Notes under the pieces: generated by a model | What the model was told of the DNA's origin: nothing | Databases searched by the model: none | The model's input: the letters and a program-made list of their open reading frames with translations, nothing else | DNA from: Lachnospiraceae bacterium JLR.KK002 | GTDB taxonomy: Bacteria; Bacillota; Clostridia; Lachnospirales; Lachnospiraceae | Length of the DNA: 64,000 nucleotides | Assembly: GCA_036941025.1 (NCBI GenBank) | Contig: JAYMNP010000001.1 | Location: 3,888,001-3,952,000, forward strand | Reading direction: 5' to 3' | Part shown: piece by piece, positions 36,595 to 46,872 of the stretch | How the letters are laid out: the number at the start of each line of letters is the position of its first letter | Numbering within the stretch: position 1 is the first letter of the stretch | Made by a program: the position numbers and the translations under genes

Positions 36595-36913
36595 ATGGAT
36601 TTGACAAAAGAACATATAAAATTTGGCACACCCGCAGATGTGGATGACTGGATGGAACTGGTAAGGCAGCTTTCTGTTCTCCGGATGCAATATTTTTTCA
36701 TCCGCTTTGTTTACAGCATTATCCGATGGGAAAGTATCGGCAATCATATCTTTCCTGCGGACGTTTGGATTTATCACGGTGTTCCTTTTGGTGTTGCCGA
36801 AATTTTTAAAAGTAACAGGCGTATGGCTTGCCGTCCCGCTGGCAGAGTTTTTCACGCTTATGCTGACGGTATATCTGATATGCAGGCACAGGAAACAGTA
36901 CCATTATTTTTGA
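36595..36913 (+). pseudogene. GNAT N-terminus fused to MATE C-terminus
   Basis: MDLTKEHIKFGTPADVDDW (36595 onward) looks like the first residues of a GNAT acetyltransferase. From about 36674 another frame gives the end of a MATE transporter: LFTALSDGKVSAIISFLRTFG and WLAVPLAEFFTLMLTVYL, ending 36913. A deletion joined the two. Confidence 0.7.
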
Positions 36914-36952
36914 GAGGCAGGTAAGAAACTGAAACGGACAAGAACAAAGAGG

Positions 36953-36983
36953 TTGACTTTCCCCCTGGGGGAAAGGTTATACT
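36953..36983 (+). promoter_or_regulatory. MerR-type promoter/operator with 19-base spacer
   Basis: -35 TTGACT (36953-36958), -10 TATACT (36978-36983), spacer exactly 19, occupied by the palindrome CTTTCCCCCTGGGGGAAAG (36957-36975). Overlong spacers with a central dyad are the hallmark of MerR-family activation; the adjacent gene is a MerR remnant. Confidence 0.82.
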
Positions 36984-37069
36984 AACAGATAATTGCAAAA
37001 CGGATAAATTATAAGAATTCCATGTACAATTACCACAATTTTATACCTGGACTGGAAGGAGGGGTGCGT

Positions 37070-37919
37070 ATGCTTACCATTGGAGAATTTTCAAACATAT
37101 GCAGGGTATCTGCAAAAACGCTTAGATATTATGCTGAAATTGGATTGATACTGCCGGATGAAGTCAATCCGGAAAATGGCTATCGGTATTATTCCATCGA
37201 GCAATTGGAAAAATGCTGTTGATTAATCGTCTGAAGGCTTATTGTTTTTCCCTGGAAGAAATCAAATCAATATTTGAATCGGAAGAACTCATGGATGAGG
37301 TGCTTTTCACTGCGCTTAATAAAAAAAGGAGATTACAGTAAAGGTACAGAAGTTTGAAGACACACTGCATCAGATAGGCAGGGATATCTCAAATCTGAGG
37401 AAAGGAAAACCCCTTATGTTCTATATGGAAAGTATTGATGTTCAGATGGTTGAGATACCCATGATGTATCTTCTGTCGATACGGAAAAATGTTTTAGAAC
37501 ATGAATTTTCAGCAGAATATGGTATCTGTTTTGGAAAACTGTTTCAGAAAATGGAAGAGAAGAAACTGACAGCGGCTGCCCCGCCAATGGTACTGTTTCA
37601 CGGCCATGAGTATACCCCATTCGGGTTAGATACGGAATTTGCAATCCCCATAAAAGAGTATGCAACGGGAACAAGGGATTTCTGCCCTGGACTGTGTTTG
37701 AAAACAGTTGTGAAGGGGTCTTATTTACAGCTTCCTTCTGTTTATGCAAAACAAATAGAATAGGCAGAAAGGGAAGGGTATGAAAACAGCAATGCATTGT
37801 ATGAAGTATATGTAACAGACCCGGCAGAGGTTTCACAGGAAAGCGAACTTGTTACGGAGGTCTTTTATCCGGTGAAAAAGAGGGTTTCCAAAGACCGGAA
37901 TGGCAGGCGGATATTGTGA
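37070..37919 (+). pseudogene. MerR-family regulator with effector-binding domain, three lesions
   Basis: AAGGAGG then MLTIGEFSNICRVSAKTLRYY, the MerR HTH. The frame is lost at a run of five As after QLEK (37211; six would restore it), again at a run of seven As near 37321, and stopped by TAG at 37760 where TGG fits. The other frames give LLINRLKAYCFSLEEIKSIF, then a GyrI-like domain (MFYMESIDVQMVEIPMMYL; CLKTVVKGSYLQLPSVYA; ALYEVYVTDPAEV). Confidence 0.85.
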
Positions 37920-37938
37920 AGCACGTGAGGAAGAAAGT

Positions 37939-38907
37939 ATGGCTCAGATAAAAATGGAAGAACTGGAACAGATTATAAGCAGCAAATATGGAAATACCAC
38001 AGGTATTGTCATAATAAAAGACGGAGTTGTACTTTGTGAAAAATACTTTCAGGGCTGTACGGCGAATAGCCGCGTTCACGTTTATTCCGTGACAAAAAGT
38101 GTGATTTCAATATTGATTGGGATTGCTCTGGATAAAGGCTATATCAAAAATATGGAAGAGAAAGTGCTGGATTATTTCCCGGAATACAGGGTGAAAAGGG
38201 GAGAGGGGAAAATACGGAATATTACGCTGAGAGATATGATGACCATGACGGCGCCTTATAAATATCGGTTTTTTGCACCTTATATAAAATACTTTACAAG
38301 CAGTGACCGGGTAAAATTTTCACTTGATTTATTAGGCGGTCGTGGGAAGACAGGAGTATTCCGATATGCCCCGTTGATTGGGCCGGATATTTTATCAGGA
38401 ATTTTAGTGAAGGCAACAGGGCAGTCCGTATTGAATTTTGCTACAGAGAATTTATTTGAGCCGCTTGGGATTAGAGTGGAAAAAAGTTTGTCATTCGAAA
38501 GCAAAGAGGAGCAATTGGCATTTAACCGGTCTGTGGATATGAGCGGATGGGTAACAGACCCTGCGGGGATTCATGCGGCAGGCTGGGGACTTACGCTTAC
38601 AGCCATGGATATGGAAAAGATCGGGCAGCTATATCTGAACGGTGGCATGTGGAAGGGAAAACAGATTATTTCCTCAAAATGGGTAGAGGACAGTACGACA
38701 GAACACAGCCGATGGAAAAAAGAAAATCTGCCCTACGGATATCTGTGGTGGGTACATGAGGATGGTTATGCAGCCATGGGGGATGGCGGCAATATCATTT
38801 ATATAAACACAAAGAAAAAGCTGGTGATTTCCATGACGGCTCTCTTTGTACCCAAAGCAGGGGATAGAACAGAACTGATTAAGAAATTCATTGAGCCTGT
38901 TTTATGA
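37939..38907 (+). CDS. serine hydrolase of the class C beta-lactamase fold
   Basis: 322 residues from the ATG at 37939, GAGGAAG upstream. Nucleophile motif SVTK in VYSVTKSVISILIG, Tyr motif in FRYAPLIGPDIL, and a C-terminal GDGGNIIYIN in place of the KTG-like box. No signal peptide, so cytoplasmic; such proteins act on esters or peptides rather than being proven beta-lactamases. The only intact gene between 32350 and 39400 apart from IS genes. Confidence 0.85.
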   Translation: MAQIKMEELEQIISSKYGNTTGIVIIKDGVVLCEKYFQGCTANSRVHVYSVTKSVISILIGIALDKGYIKNMEEKVLDYFPEYRVKRGEGKIRNITLRDMMTMTAPYKYRFFAPYIKYFTSSDRVKFSLDLLGGRGKTGVFRYAPLIGPDILSGILVKATGQSVLNFATENLFEPLGIRVEKSLSFESKEEQLAFNRSVDMSGWVTDPAGIHAAGWGLTLTAMDMEKIGQLYLNGGMWKGKQIISSKWVEDSTTEHSRWKKENLPYGYLWWVHEDGYAAMGDGGNIIYINTKKKLVISMTALFVPKAGDRTELIKKFIEPVL

Positions 38908-38940
38908 GATGAACAGCATTGTATTATCAGCTGACAGAAT

Positions 38941-38976
38941 AAAAACCCCCGGATTAACTTCCGGAGGTTTTGGTTT
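38941..38976. terminator. terminator after the hydrolase
   Basis: AAACCCCCGGA pairs with TCCGGAGGTTTT around TTAACT, followed by TGGTTT. Confidence 0.6.
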
Positions 38977-39037
38977 GCGTACACATGAATATTGCTTTCG
39001 CTGTGCCAGCTGGCATTATAGTATATAAGTGCTGAGC

Positions 39038-39402
39038 CTATAACTGATAAGTGGAAGCCTGGTTGAAACTGTTTTTGAAATCTTCCACATAGATATTTGC
39101 AGAAACCATTGCAAAATTAATGTCAAAACCCAGGTATTTTATTTCATCTGACTGGTATGTAATAATTAAATATTGATGTATACCTCTTTTACAGTTTTTT
39201 TCTTTGCCCTTCCGCCTGTTATCGCGCCCAAAGGCCCAAACAAAACAGCGCCGCCGACGGCACCGCCAACACTGGAAACATATTGCTGTTGAATTTCTTT
39301 GTCAGTTTTAATGCACATATCGGTTATTTTGGATTTTTCCAGTTCAAAATTCATAGTGCCGGATGTAAAAATATATCTGTCGTCAGCCAATTTGTCCCCC
39401 AA
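39038..39402 (-). pseudogene. glycine-zipper protein remnant, frameshifted
   Basis: Minus-strand reading gives GDKLADDRYIFTSGTMNFEL, then VGGAVGGAVLFGPLGAI (a glycine-zipper membrane-type segment). It stops after EVYINI while another frame continues YLIITYQSDEIKYLGFDINF to TAG at 39038. No ATG is present at the 5' end. The family is uncharacterised. Confidence 0.6.
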
Positions 39403-39484
39403 TACAGATATATCTCCCCATACAGGCTCTGTTTCAGAAATGTTCTGTTAAATCTGTTTCTATGCTATTATCATAAAAACATGC

Positions 39485-40795
39485 TTATTCTTTCAGAGAT
39501 TCCTCCTGCAGTTTGTCGAATTCCGCCATACATTCCTCCACAGTTGCTCCGTTTAACAGATTCCGCACGATATTGCAGGTATTTCCCCATTGCTCCACTT
39601 TCATACTGGCATTGGAGCCCAGTACATAAATATTTTCATTGAAACGGTCGTTCAGAGGCTTTAAAGCGTCAATGCAGTCTACCCGCACATTTTTGGAAGG
39701 AGAAATAACGTTATTGGTTTCAGCGTACATCTGGAGAGCTTCATCGGAAAGAATCACGTCCAGAACGTTCATGGTATCTTCCAGATGTTCTGCTTCTGCA
39801 CAGACAGCAAAACCTGTCATGGGTACCACGGGCATCTGTCCCAGCTTACTGGGAAATCCGATGACCTGCATATTAAAATCCGGTTTTCCATAAGCTGTGT
39901 CCGCATTTGCAGCGCCCCAGTAGGCCATGACAATGGGCGTTTTCTGAGCCAGAAAATCAGGGCCTTCTCCCTCAATTGCTTCATAAGTATAAGCTGTTTT
40001 GGCGTCTATATATCCCCGGTCAATCAGCTCCTGCAGAAATACAAAGCCAGGGCGCATGTAATCACTGTATTTTGTCTCGCCTTTGTTTAATGCGGCAATT
40101 TCCTGGTCAGTGGTATCTCCATTATATAAATCAGCGTAGGCCTGTGCCAGAACAAAGTTTTCCAGCCACCAGCGGTTGGCTCCTACGGGAGTTTCAATGC
40201 CGTTCTCTTTAAATACTCTGCAGCATTCCAGAAATTCTTCCGGTGTGTTGGGCAGTTCCAGATTATATTTATCAAACATGTCTTTATTTACAAACAGGCC
40301 GTTTACCACAACTTCCTGAGGAATAGCCACCAGCTTTCCATTGACGGTATTTGCAGTTTTTACAACTTCCCGAAGGTTTTTCGCACAGTCAAGGTCTGAT
40401 AAATCCGCCAGTTTTCCTTCCTCGCCCAGTGCCTGGACAGTGTCCGGATTTAACAGATAGAAGTCGTCCATATGGTTCCGCGCCCGGTCCAGGGACACTT
40501 CATCATAAGTTTTTTCCTGATAATTTTCTGCTGTGTAAGTCCGGTATTCCACCGTTACGCCCAGCTTTTCTTCCGCCATGCCCACGGTTATGTCAAATGC
40601 TGTTCTTGCTATATTATCATTTTCCGGGTCAGATTTCTCCATGGGAGCAAACAGCAGAACCGAATGAATACGGTTTTCATTTTCCTGAGCCAGATTTTTG
40701 TCGAAAAAATTGTTCTGCCCGCAGGATGCTGATGTGACAGCCATAAGCCCGGCCAGCAAAAGGATAACTCCTGCTCTATAAGTTATTTTCCTCAT
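39485..40795 (-). CDS. extracellular solute-binding lipoprotein (family 1)
   Basis: 436 residues with a signal peptide and lipobox TSASC. Family 1 features: KLVAIPQEVVVNGLFVNKDMFDKY, TPEEFLECCRVFKENGIETP and KTPIVMAYWGAAN. These proteins normally deliver sugars to ABC importers, but no permease is encoded nearby. Instead its start overlaps the upstream hybrid kinase by 20 bases, so the two are co-translated and it probably presents a ligand to that kinase. Confidence 0.88.
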   Translation of the reverse strand: MRKITYRAGVILLLAGLMAVTSASCGQNNFFDKNLAQENENRIHSVLLFAPMEKSDPENDNIARTAFDITVGMAEEKLGVTVEYRTYTAENYQEKTYDEVSLDRARNHMDDFYLLNPDTVQALGEEGKLADLSDLDCAKNLREVVKTANTVNGKLVAIPQEVVVNGLFVNKDMFDKYNLELPNTPEEFLECCRVFKENGIETPVGANRWWLENFVLAQAYADLYNGDTTDQEIAALNKGETKYSDYMRPGFVFLQELIDRGYIDAKTAYTYEAIEGEGPDFLAQKTPIVMAYWGAANADTAYGKPDFNMQVIGFPSKLGQMPVVPMTGFAVCAEAEHLEDTMNVLDVILSDEALQMYAETNNVISPSKNVRVDCIDALKPLNDRFNENIYVLGSNASMKVEQWGNTCNIVRNLLNGATVEECMAEFDKLQEESLKE

Positions 40796-43397
40796 TTTCC
40801 GGTTCCTTTCTTTTCATATACTGATTTACGGTCTTCCGCAGCAGACCCATATCTACCGGTTTTGCAATATGGGCATTCATACCTGCATCCAGGGCTTCTT
40901 TTACATCCTCGGCAAAAGCGTTTGCAGTCATTGCAATAATGGGTATTGCGGCGGCATCCTCACGGTTCAGTTCCCGGATGGCTCTGGTAGCTTCATATCC
41001 GTTCATTCGGGGCATCTGAACGTCCATAAGAACTGCGTCAAAGGTTCCTGGCGGCGTATTTTTAAAGCATTCCAGCGCGTCCTGGCCGTCTTCGGCAATT
41101 TCGCAGGCAGCGCCTTCCATTTCCAGAAGCTGTGTCAGGATTTCCGCGTTGATTTCGTTATCTTCCGCCACAAGGAAGCGGCAGCCTTCCAGACCGTACT
41201 GTTCCCCGGTTCCGGCGGCCTCCCCATGATGTTCCGGTTCTGTGCCCACTTCCAGAATTTTTTCTTTCAGTGCTGAGACAAAAAACGGCTTTGCGAGAAA
41301 TCCGTCGATTCCTGCCTGGACAGCTTCATCCTTCAGTTCATCCCAGTCGTATGCGGTAAGAAACAGAATGGGGATGTGATTTTCCACCGAGGCACGAATC
41401 TTCCTGGCTGTTTCTATTCCGTCCATACCGGGCATTTTCCAGTCCAGTAAAATCACATGGTACGGTTCGTTTTCCCGGCTTGCCTGACAGACCATACGGG
41501 TTCCGTCTTCGCCGTTCAGAGCGGTATCCACCAGAACACCTGCATCTTCCATTAATATCCGGACATTTTTGCAGATATCTTCCTCATCGTCCACCACCAG
41601 AATTCTGGAAATATTATGATTTTTCCAGAAGGTTTTATTTGTACGTTCTTCCGGAATACGCAGTTCCAGATCTACCGTAAACAGGCTTCCATGGTTTAGC
41701 TCACTGGTCACGTGAATGGTTCCGCCCATCAGCTCCACAATATTTTTGGTGATGGCCATGCCCAGGCCGGTTCCCTGCACTTTATTGGTAGTACTGTTTT
41801 CTGCTCTGGTAAAAGCGTCAAAAACAGTTTCCAGATATTCCGGCGTCATGCCGTAGCCATTGTCCTCCACTTCAATCCGGAGGTGTTCATACTGGCTGGA
41901 GCGCTGCTCCAGTCCGATAATCCGAAACCAGATGCATCCGCCTTCCTGAGTATATTTTACTGCGTTTGAGAGCAGATTAATCAGAATCTGGTTAATTCTT
42001 GTTTCATCCCCTGCAAGACATTCATTTTTTATTCCGGTTACTGTTACCTCGAAGGTCTGTTTTCTGGATTTTGCCGCCGGACGGATAATGGCGTCCACAG
42101 AAGACACTATATTGCTCAGGGTAAATTCGCCAATATTGAGTACCACTTTTCCGCTTTCAATTTTGGAAACATCCAGTACATCGTTGATCAGGCTGAGCAG
42201 ATGCTGTCCGGATGCAGTGATTTTTCTGGTGTATTCCCGGACTTTTTCGGAATTATCCGCATCTTTTGCAAGGAGTGTGGTAAATCCAAGGATAGCGTTC
42301 ATGGGCGTCCGGATATCGTGGGACATATTGGAGAGAAACATGGTTTTGGATTTGCTGGCCACCTGTGCTGCCTGCAGGGCTTCTGCCAGTTGACGGTTGT
42401 GCAGTTCCCGCTCCTTTTCCCGTTCTTTCCGGGCCTTTATCTGCTGCCTTTCCGTGAAAAAATACAAGGCGCAGCAGAACATAAAAGCGATAAGCATAAC
42501 AGCCACTACCGTGAAAATATTCTGATTTACTGCGCTGCCTTCCCGTTGTATGGCTTCCACCGGTACGTATCCAATCAGGTAAATAGTGCCTTCATTGACT
42601 GCCCACATGTAAATCAGAGATTTTTTTTCCTGCACATCATGGTAGAACATGACATTCTTTCCGTCTTTTATACTCCTGCTAATTTCATTGCGTACATCTT
42701 CTTCCATAATCTGGTTGGCACGGTAGAAATCTTCCAGATTTATATGGCCGGCTTCCCGTTCCCCCATTCCTTTGGGTTTCAGGACAAGCCGTTCGCTTTT
42801 AGCGTCCATAATATAGAGAGAAGCCATACTGTTATAAAACCTGTTGGGCAGCGCTGTGTCCAGAGATTCATAGATATATTCAATATAGAGCATTGCAGTT
42901 TCCTGGTTTTCCTGCATAATCGGGCATTTCAAAGTATAGGCCCATGCTCCCATATGGTTTATATAAGAAGCGGAAACAGGCAGGCCTTCCACTGTTTTTC
43001 CGGAGGAAAAATCCAGTTCTTCCGGATAAAACGGTTCTCCTGTATTAGAAAATCCTTCGGATTCTCCGGCAGGTACCAGAGACAGTTTTACCATGGTTTC
43101 GTTACGGTTATAGGATTGGATAAATTCTTCAGGATTTTCCATCATTTCAATTTCTCTGGCAATCAGTTTCTGGAATTCTGCTTCTTTTTTCAGGATTGCT
43201 TCAATGGTACCCTGAATTAAATCCAGATTTTCGCTCAGGTTGTCAATGGCTGCAGCAGACATTTCCTGAGCGGTTCTTCCGGCAACAGAAAATACAAACA
43301 TGCCCAGGATACAGAAAATTATGACAATGGATACAATCAGGGCCATTGCCTGGCCGGATGCTTCTTTTTTTTCTTTTTTCTTCATCTCATAAATCAC
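40776..43397 (-). CDS. hybrid sensor histidine kinase with two receiver domains
   Basis: 873 residues. Membrane helix about 19-42, a ~250-residue extracellular sensor, second helix about 295-320. H-box FLSNMSHDIRTPMNAILGF, HATPase motifs (LLSNAVKYTQEGG, EDNGYGMTP, GTGLGMAITK), then receivers with LLDWKMPGMDG and LMDVQMPRMNG. No HPt domain or DNA-binding output, so an outside phosphotransfer partner is needed. AAAGGTGA precedes the ATG. The downstream binding protein is probably its ligand-presenting partner. Confidence 0.9.
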   Translation of the reverse strand: MIYEMKKKEKKEASGQAMALIVSIVIIFCILGMFVFSVAGRTAQEMSAAAIDNLSENLDLIQGTIEAILKKEAEFQKLIAREIEMMENPEEFIQSYNRNETMVKLSLVPAGESEGFSNTGEPFYPEELDFSSGKTVEGLPVSASYINHMGAWAYTLKCPIMQENQETAMLYIEYIYESLDTALPNRFYNSMASLYIMDAKSERLVLKPKGMGEREAGHINLEDFYRANQIMEEDVRNEISRSIKDGKNVMFYHDVQEKKSLIYMWAVNEGTIYLIGYVPVEAIQREGSAVNQNIFTVVAVMLIAFMFCCALYFFTERQQIKARKEREKERELHNRQLAEALQAAQVASKSKTMFLSNMSHDIRTPMNAILGFTTLLAKDADNSEKVREYTRKITASGQHLLSLINDVLDVSKIESGKVVLNIGEFTLSNIVSSVDAIIRPAAKSRKQTFEVTVTGIKNECLAGDETRINQILINLLSNAVKYTQEGGCIWFRIIGLEQRSSQYEHLRIEVEDNGYGMTPEYLETVFDAFTRAENSTTNKVQGTGLGMAITKNIVELMGGTIHVTSELNHGSLFTVDLELRIPEERTNKTFWKNHNISRILVVDDEEDICKNVRILMEDAGVLVDTALNGEDGTRMVCQASRENEPYHVILLDWKMPGMDGIETARKIRASVENHIPILFLTAYDWDELKDEAVQAGIDGFLAKPFFVSALKEKILEVGTEPEHHGEAAGTGEQYGLEGCRFLVAEDNEINAEILTQLLEMEGAACEIAEDGQDALECFKNTPPGTFDAVLMDVQMPRMNGYEATRAIRELNREDAAAIPIIAMTANAFAEDVKEALDAGMNAHIAKPVDMGLLRKTVNQYMKRKEPENEENNL

Positions 43398-43425
43398 CTT
43401 TAAATATAACTGTATCTACAAATCC

Positions 43426-43455
43426 ATTTTACCTTGAACGGCCTGTCAAAGTCAA
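43426..43455 (-). promoter_or_regulatory. promoter of the hybrid kinase operon
   Basis: On the minus strand: TTGACT (43455-43450), 18-base spacer, TAAAAT (43431-43426), about 30 bases before the start. Confidence 0.55.
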
Positions 43456-43456
43456 G

Positions 43457-43504
43457 AAAAGGCTGCCTGTCCATGGGTAAAAATCATGGATTTGACAGCC
43501 TTTT
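43457..43504. terminator. bidirectional terminator between secA and the kinase operon
   Basis: AAAAGGCTG (43457-43465) pairs with CAGCCTTTT (43496-43504), with further pairing CATGG/CCATG inside. Confidence 0.7.
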
Positions 43505-43609
43505 CGTTATTTGGGCAATATTTCGCAACATAAAAAGTGAAAATGCTTTTCTGCTGTACAGAGTCAGGATGTATACGTTGCTCCGGATACGGGAAAATAA
43601 TACCGGATT

Positions 43610-46174
43610 CTATTTTCTTCCGCAACACTGTTTATATTTTTTCCCGCTTCCGCACGGACAGGGATCGTTCGGATATACTTTGGCAGATTCACGCTTTTTG
43701 GGACCTTTCTGCATGGATTCGTCACGGTTGGTTCCCGTTACCTTTGCCACCTGTTCCCGTTCTACTTTCTGCTCAATTCTCACATGGAACAGCAGGCGTA
43801 CGGTATCTTCCTGAATATTTGCAATCATTCCGTCAAACATATCATAACCGCTCATTTTATATTCCACCAGCGGGTCGCGCTGGCCGTAGGCCTGCAGGCC
43901 TATGCCCTGGCGGAGCTGGTCCATATCGTCGATGTGGTCCATCCATTTCCGGTCAATGACTTTCAGAAGCACCACCCGCTCCAGCTCACGGACAGCCTCC
44001 GGTTCCGGAAATTCAGCTTCTTTCATTTCATATGCTTTTACAGCCTGCTCTTTCAGGCTGTGTTTCAGCTCATTGGCCTGGATATCTTTCACATCATCCG
44101 GAGTCACGGGCTTTAAGGGGATAATGGGAATCAGAAGCTGGTTCAGCTCTTTCAGATCCCATTCCTCGCTTCCCTGATCTGCTGAAATACAGGTATCCAC
44201 CGTATTTTCCACCCGGTCCGTAATCATTTTGTAGATAACATCCCGCATACTTTCTCCGTCCAGTACCCGGCGGCGTTCCGCATAGATGATTTCTCTCTGT
44301 TCATTCATAACCTGGTCGTATTCCAGCAGGTTTTTACGGATTCCAAAGTTATTGCTCTCAATTTTCATCTGAGCTTTTTCGATGGCATTTGTCAGCATTT
44401 TGTGCTGAATCTGTTCATTTTCAGGCACGCCCAGTGCATTGAACATGCCCATTAGCTTCTCGGAGCCGAACAGGCGCATCAGATCGTCCTCCAGAGAAAT
44501 AAAGAACTGGGATTCACCCGGATCTCCCTGACGTCCGGAACGTCCCCGGAGCTGATTATCAATACGTCTGGATTCATGGCGTTCCGTACCGATGATTTTC
44601 AGGCCGCCGGCGGCTTTGGCGTCTTCATCCAGCTTGATGTCAGTACCGCGTCCTGCCATGTTGGTGGCAATGGTTACTGCTCCGTGCTGGCCTGCCTCAG
44701 CCACGATTTCAGCCTCCAGTTCATGAAATTTTGCATTCAGAACTTTGTGCTGGATACCCCGGCGTTTCAGCATTCCGCTGATTAATTCGGAAGTCTCAAT
44801 GGTAATGGTACCTACCAGTACCGGCTGGCCTTTTGCATGGGCCCTTTCGATTTCTTCCACAACTGCATGGAATTTTTCCTTTTTGGTCTTGTATACTGCA
44901 TCCTGCAAATCTTCACGGATCACCGGCATGTTGGTGGGAATTTCAATTACGTCCATGCCGTAAATATCCCGGAATTCTTTTTCCTCCGTCAGGGCAGTAC
45001 CGGTCATGCCGGCTTTTTTTGTATATTTATTAAAGAAATTCTGGAAAGTGATGTTGGCCAGTGTCTTGCTTTCACGCTTTACCTTTACGTGTTCTTTTGC
45101 CTCAATGGCCTGATGGAGCCCGTCGGAATAACGACGGCCCGGCATAATTCGTCCGGTAAATTCATCCACAATCAGGACTTTTTCATCCTGTACCACATAA
45201 TCCTGGTCCCGGAACATAAGATTGTGGGCGCGGAGAGCCAGAATGATGTTGTGCTGGATTTCCAGATTTTCCGCGTCAGCCAGATTTTCAATGCGGAAGA
45301 ACTGCTCTACCTTTTTCACACCTTCTGCGGTAAGATTAACTACTTTATCTTTTTCATTTACAATGAAGTCTCCGGTTTCTTCCTGTTCCACACCCATAAT
45401 GGCGTCCATTTTGGAAAATTCCGGCATATCCTCGCCGCGGGTAAGCTGCCTTGCCAGGATGTCGCAGGCTTCGTAAAGACTGGTGGATTTCCCGCTCTGG
45501 CCGGAAATAATCAGGGGCGTGCGGGCTTCGTCAATCAGTACCGAGTCCACCTCGTCGATGATGGCATAACAGAGATCCCGCTGTACAAGCTGCTCTTTGT
45601 AAATGACCATATTGTCGCGCAGATAATCAAAGCCCAGTTCATTGTTGGTTACATAGGTAATGTCACAGCCATAGGCTTTCCGGCGTTCGTCGTTATCCAT
45701 GGAATTCAGTACCACGCCTACGGTCAGTCCCAGAAATTCATGTACCTTTCCCATCCATTCCGCGTCACGGTGAGCCAGATAGTCATTGACGGTAACAATA
45801 TGGACTCCTTTTCCTTCCAGGGCGTTCAGGTAGGCCGGCAGGGTGGATACCAGGGTTTTTCCTTCACCGGTTTTCATTTCTGCAATGCGTCCCTGATGGA
45901 GAATGATACCGCCGATTAACTGTACCCGGTAATGCTCCATTCCAAGGGTACGTCTTGCAGCTTCCCTTACTACCGCGTATGCTTCCGGCATAAGCTGGTC
46001 CAGTGTCTCCCCGTCTTCCAGCCGTTTCTTAAATTCCTTTGTTTTGCCTTTTAACTGTTCATCGGGCATTTCCACCATGGAAGGGCGGTAAGATTCAATT
46101 TTTTCCACAATGGGATTGATTCTTTTTAATTCCCGCTCACTGTGGGTCCCGAAAACTTTATTCATAATACCCAT
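43610..46174 (-). CDS. secA: preprotein translocase ATPase SecA
   Basis: 854 residues from the ATG at 46174 (AGGAG upstream); in-frame extension to 46270 lacks a ribosome site. Motifs: Walker [60 protein letters not shown] and [10 protein letters not shown], ending in the SEC-C zinc site [14 protein letters not shown]. It powers Sec-dependent export at the cytoplasmic membrane. Essential, single and intact here. Confidence 0.97.
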   Translation of the reverse strand: MGIMNKVFGTHSERELKRINPIVEKIESYRPSMVEMPDEQLKGKTKEFKKRLEDGETLDQLMPEAYAVVREAARRTLGMEHYRVQLIGGIILHQGRIAEMKTGEGKTLVSTLPAYLNALEGKGVHIVTVNDYLAHRDAEWMGKVHEFLGLTVGVVLNSMDNDERRKAYGCDITYVTNNELGFDYLRDNMVIYKEQLVQRDLCYAIIDEVDSVLIDEARTPLIISGQSGKSTSLYEACDILARQLTRGEDMPEFSKMDAIMGVEQEETGDFIVNEKDKVVNLTAEGVKKVEQFFRIENLADAENLEIQHNIILALRAHNLMFRDQDYVVQDEKVLIVDEFTGRIMPGRRYSDGLHQAIEAKEHVKVKRESKTLANITFQNFFNKYTKKAGMTGTALTEEKEFRDIYGMDVIEIPTNMPVIREDLQDAVYKTKKEKFHAVVEEIERAHAKGQPVLVGTITIETSELISGMLKRRGIQHKVLNAKFHELEAEIVAEAGQHGAVTIATNMAGRGTDIKLDEDAKAAGGLKIIGTERHESRRIDNQLRGRSGRQGDPGESQFFISLEDDLMRLFGSEKLMGMFNALGVPENEQIQHKMLTNAIEKAQMKIESNNFGIRKNLLEYDQVMNEQREIIYAERRRVLDGESMRDVIYKMITDRVENTVDTCISADQGSEEWDLKELNQLLIPIIPLKPVTPDDVKDIQANELKHSLKEQAVKAYEMKEAEFPEPEAVRELERVVLLKVIDRKWMDHIDDMDQLRQGIGLQAYGQRDPLVEYKMSGYDMFDGMIANIQEDTVRLLFHVRIEQKVEREQVAKVTGTNRDESMQKGPKKRESAKVYPNDPCPCGSGKKYKQCCGRK

Positions 46175-46481
46175 AATATTTGCTCCTGTTTTCACTCCGG
46201 CAGCGCCGCCGGTTTTATTCCGTTTATAAAGACAATTTCTTATATTGTACCACTTAATGATTTTATTCACAATACTTTATCCCATGAACGAATTATGAAT
46301 TTTTTATGAAATTCCTTTTCCTTCCAGGGGTTTTGTGTTATACTTTTCAATAATATTTTCCGGCGTGCGGCAGGGCATGGTAATTACCGGATGCGATGTA
46401 CCTGCGGGGATATTTCGGAAGGAGGTGCGCTCTCATACCGGAAACAGGATGAGGAATATTTTGGAAAAGGAGATGGATAAC

Positions 46482-46739
46482 ATGAGTTACATGTATAAGA
46501 CCAGAGGAACCTGTTCTACGCAGATTGAGGTGGAACTGGACGGGAATGTGGTAAAATTTGTGAAGTTTACCGGCGGCTGCAATGGTAATCTGCAGGCAAT
46601 TCCCAAACTGGTAGAAGGTCTGACCATTGAGCAGGTGGAAGAAAAAATCGGCGGCATTTCCTGCAATGGGCGGCCAACTTCCTGCGGAGATCAGCTTGCC
46701 AAAGCATGTCGGGCTGCTTATGAAGCAGCACAGAAGTAA
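46482..46739 (+). CDS. TSCPD domain protein (TIGR03905 type)
   Basis: 85 residues from the ATG at 46482, with AAGGAG 9 bases upstream. Compact Cys-containing domain: TRGTCSTQIEVELDGN, FTGGCNGNL and ISCNGRPTSCGDQLA. The same fold occurs at the end of class II ribonucleotide reductases, where it is a candidate metal-binding domain. Function as a free protein is unknown. Confidence 0.88.
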   Translation: MSYMYKTRGTCSTQIEVELDGNVVKFVKFTGGCNGNLQAIPKLVEGLTIEQVEEKIGGISCNGRPTSCGDQLAKACRAAYEAAQK

Positions 46740-46746
46740 ATGTTCG

Positions 46747-46783
46747 GCCCGCTATTTTCATATTTGGAATAGCGGGCTTTCTT
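46747..46783 (+). terminator. terminator of the TSCPD gene
   Basis: GCCCGCTATT pairs with AATAGCGGGC, followed by TTTCTT. Confidence 0.75.
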
Positions 46784-46872
46784 ACTGCCCCTTGAATTTT
46801 CAGAATATTCTACAGCTTATTTATATTATACCAGTTATAAGCAGGTTTAATATAAAATTTTTAAAATAATTG

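Noticed and set aside
40351..43220. Long plus-strand ORFs opposite the solute-binding protein and hybrid kinase
   Set aside because: They are antisense shadows of well-supported genes and show no recognised domains or ribosome sites.
44837..45919. 360-codon plus-strand ORF opposite secA
   Set aside because: secA on the other strand is unequivocal; this frame is a codon-bias shadow.
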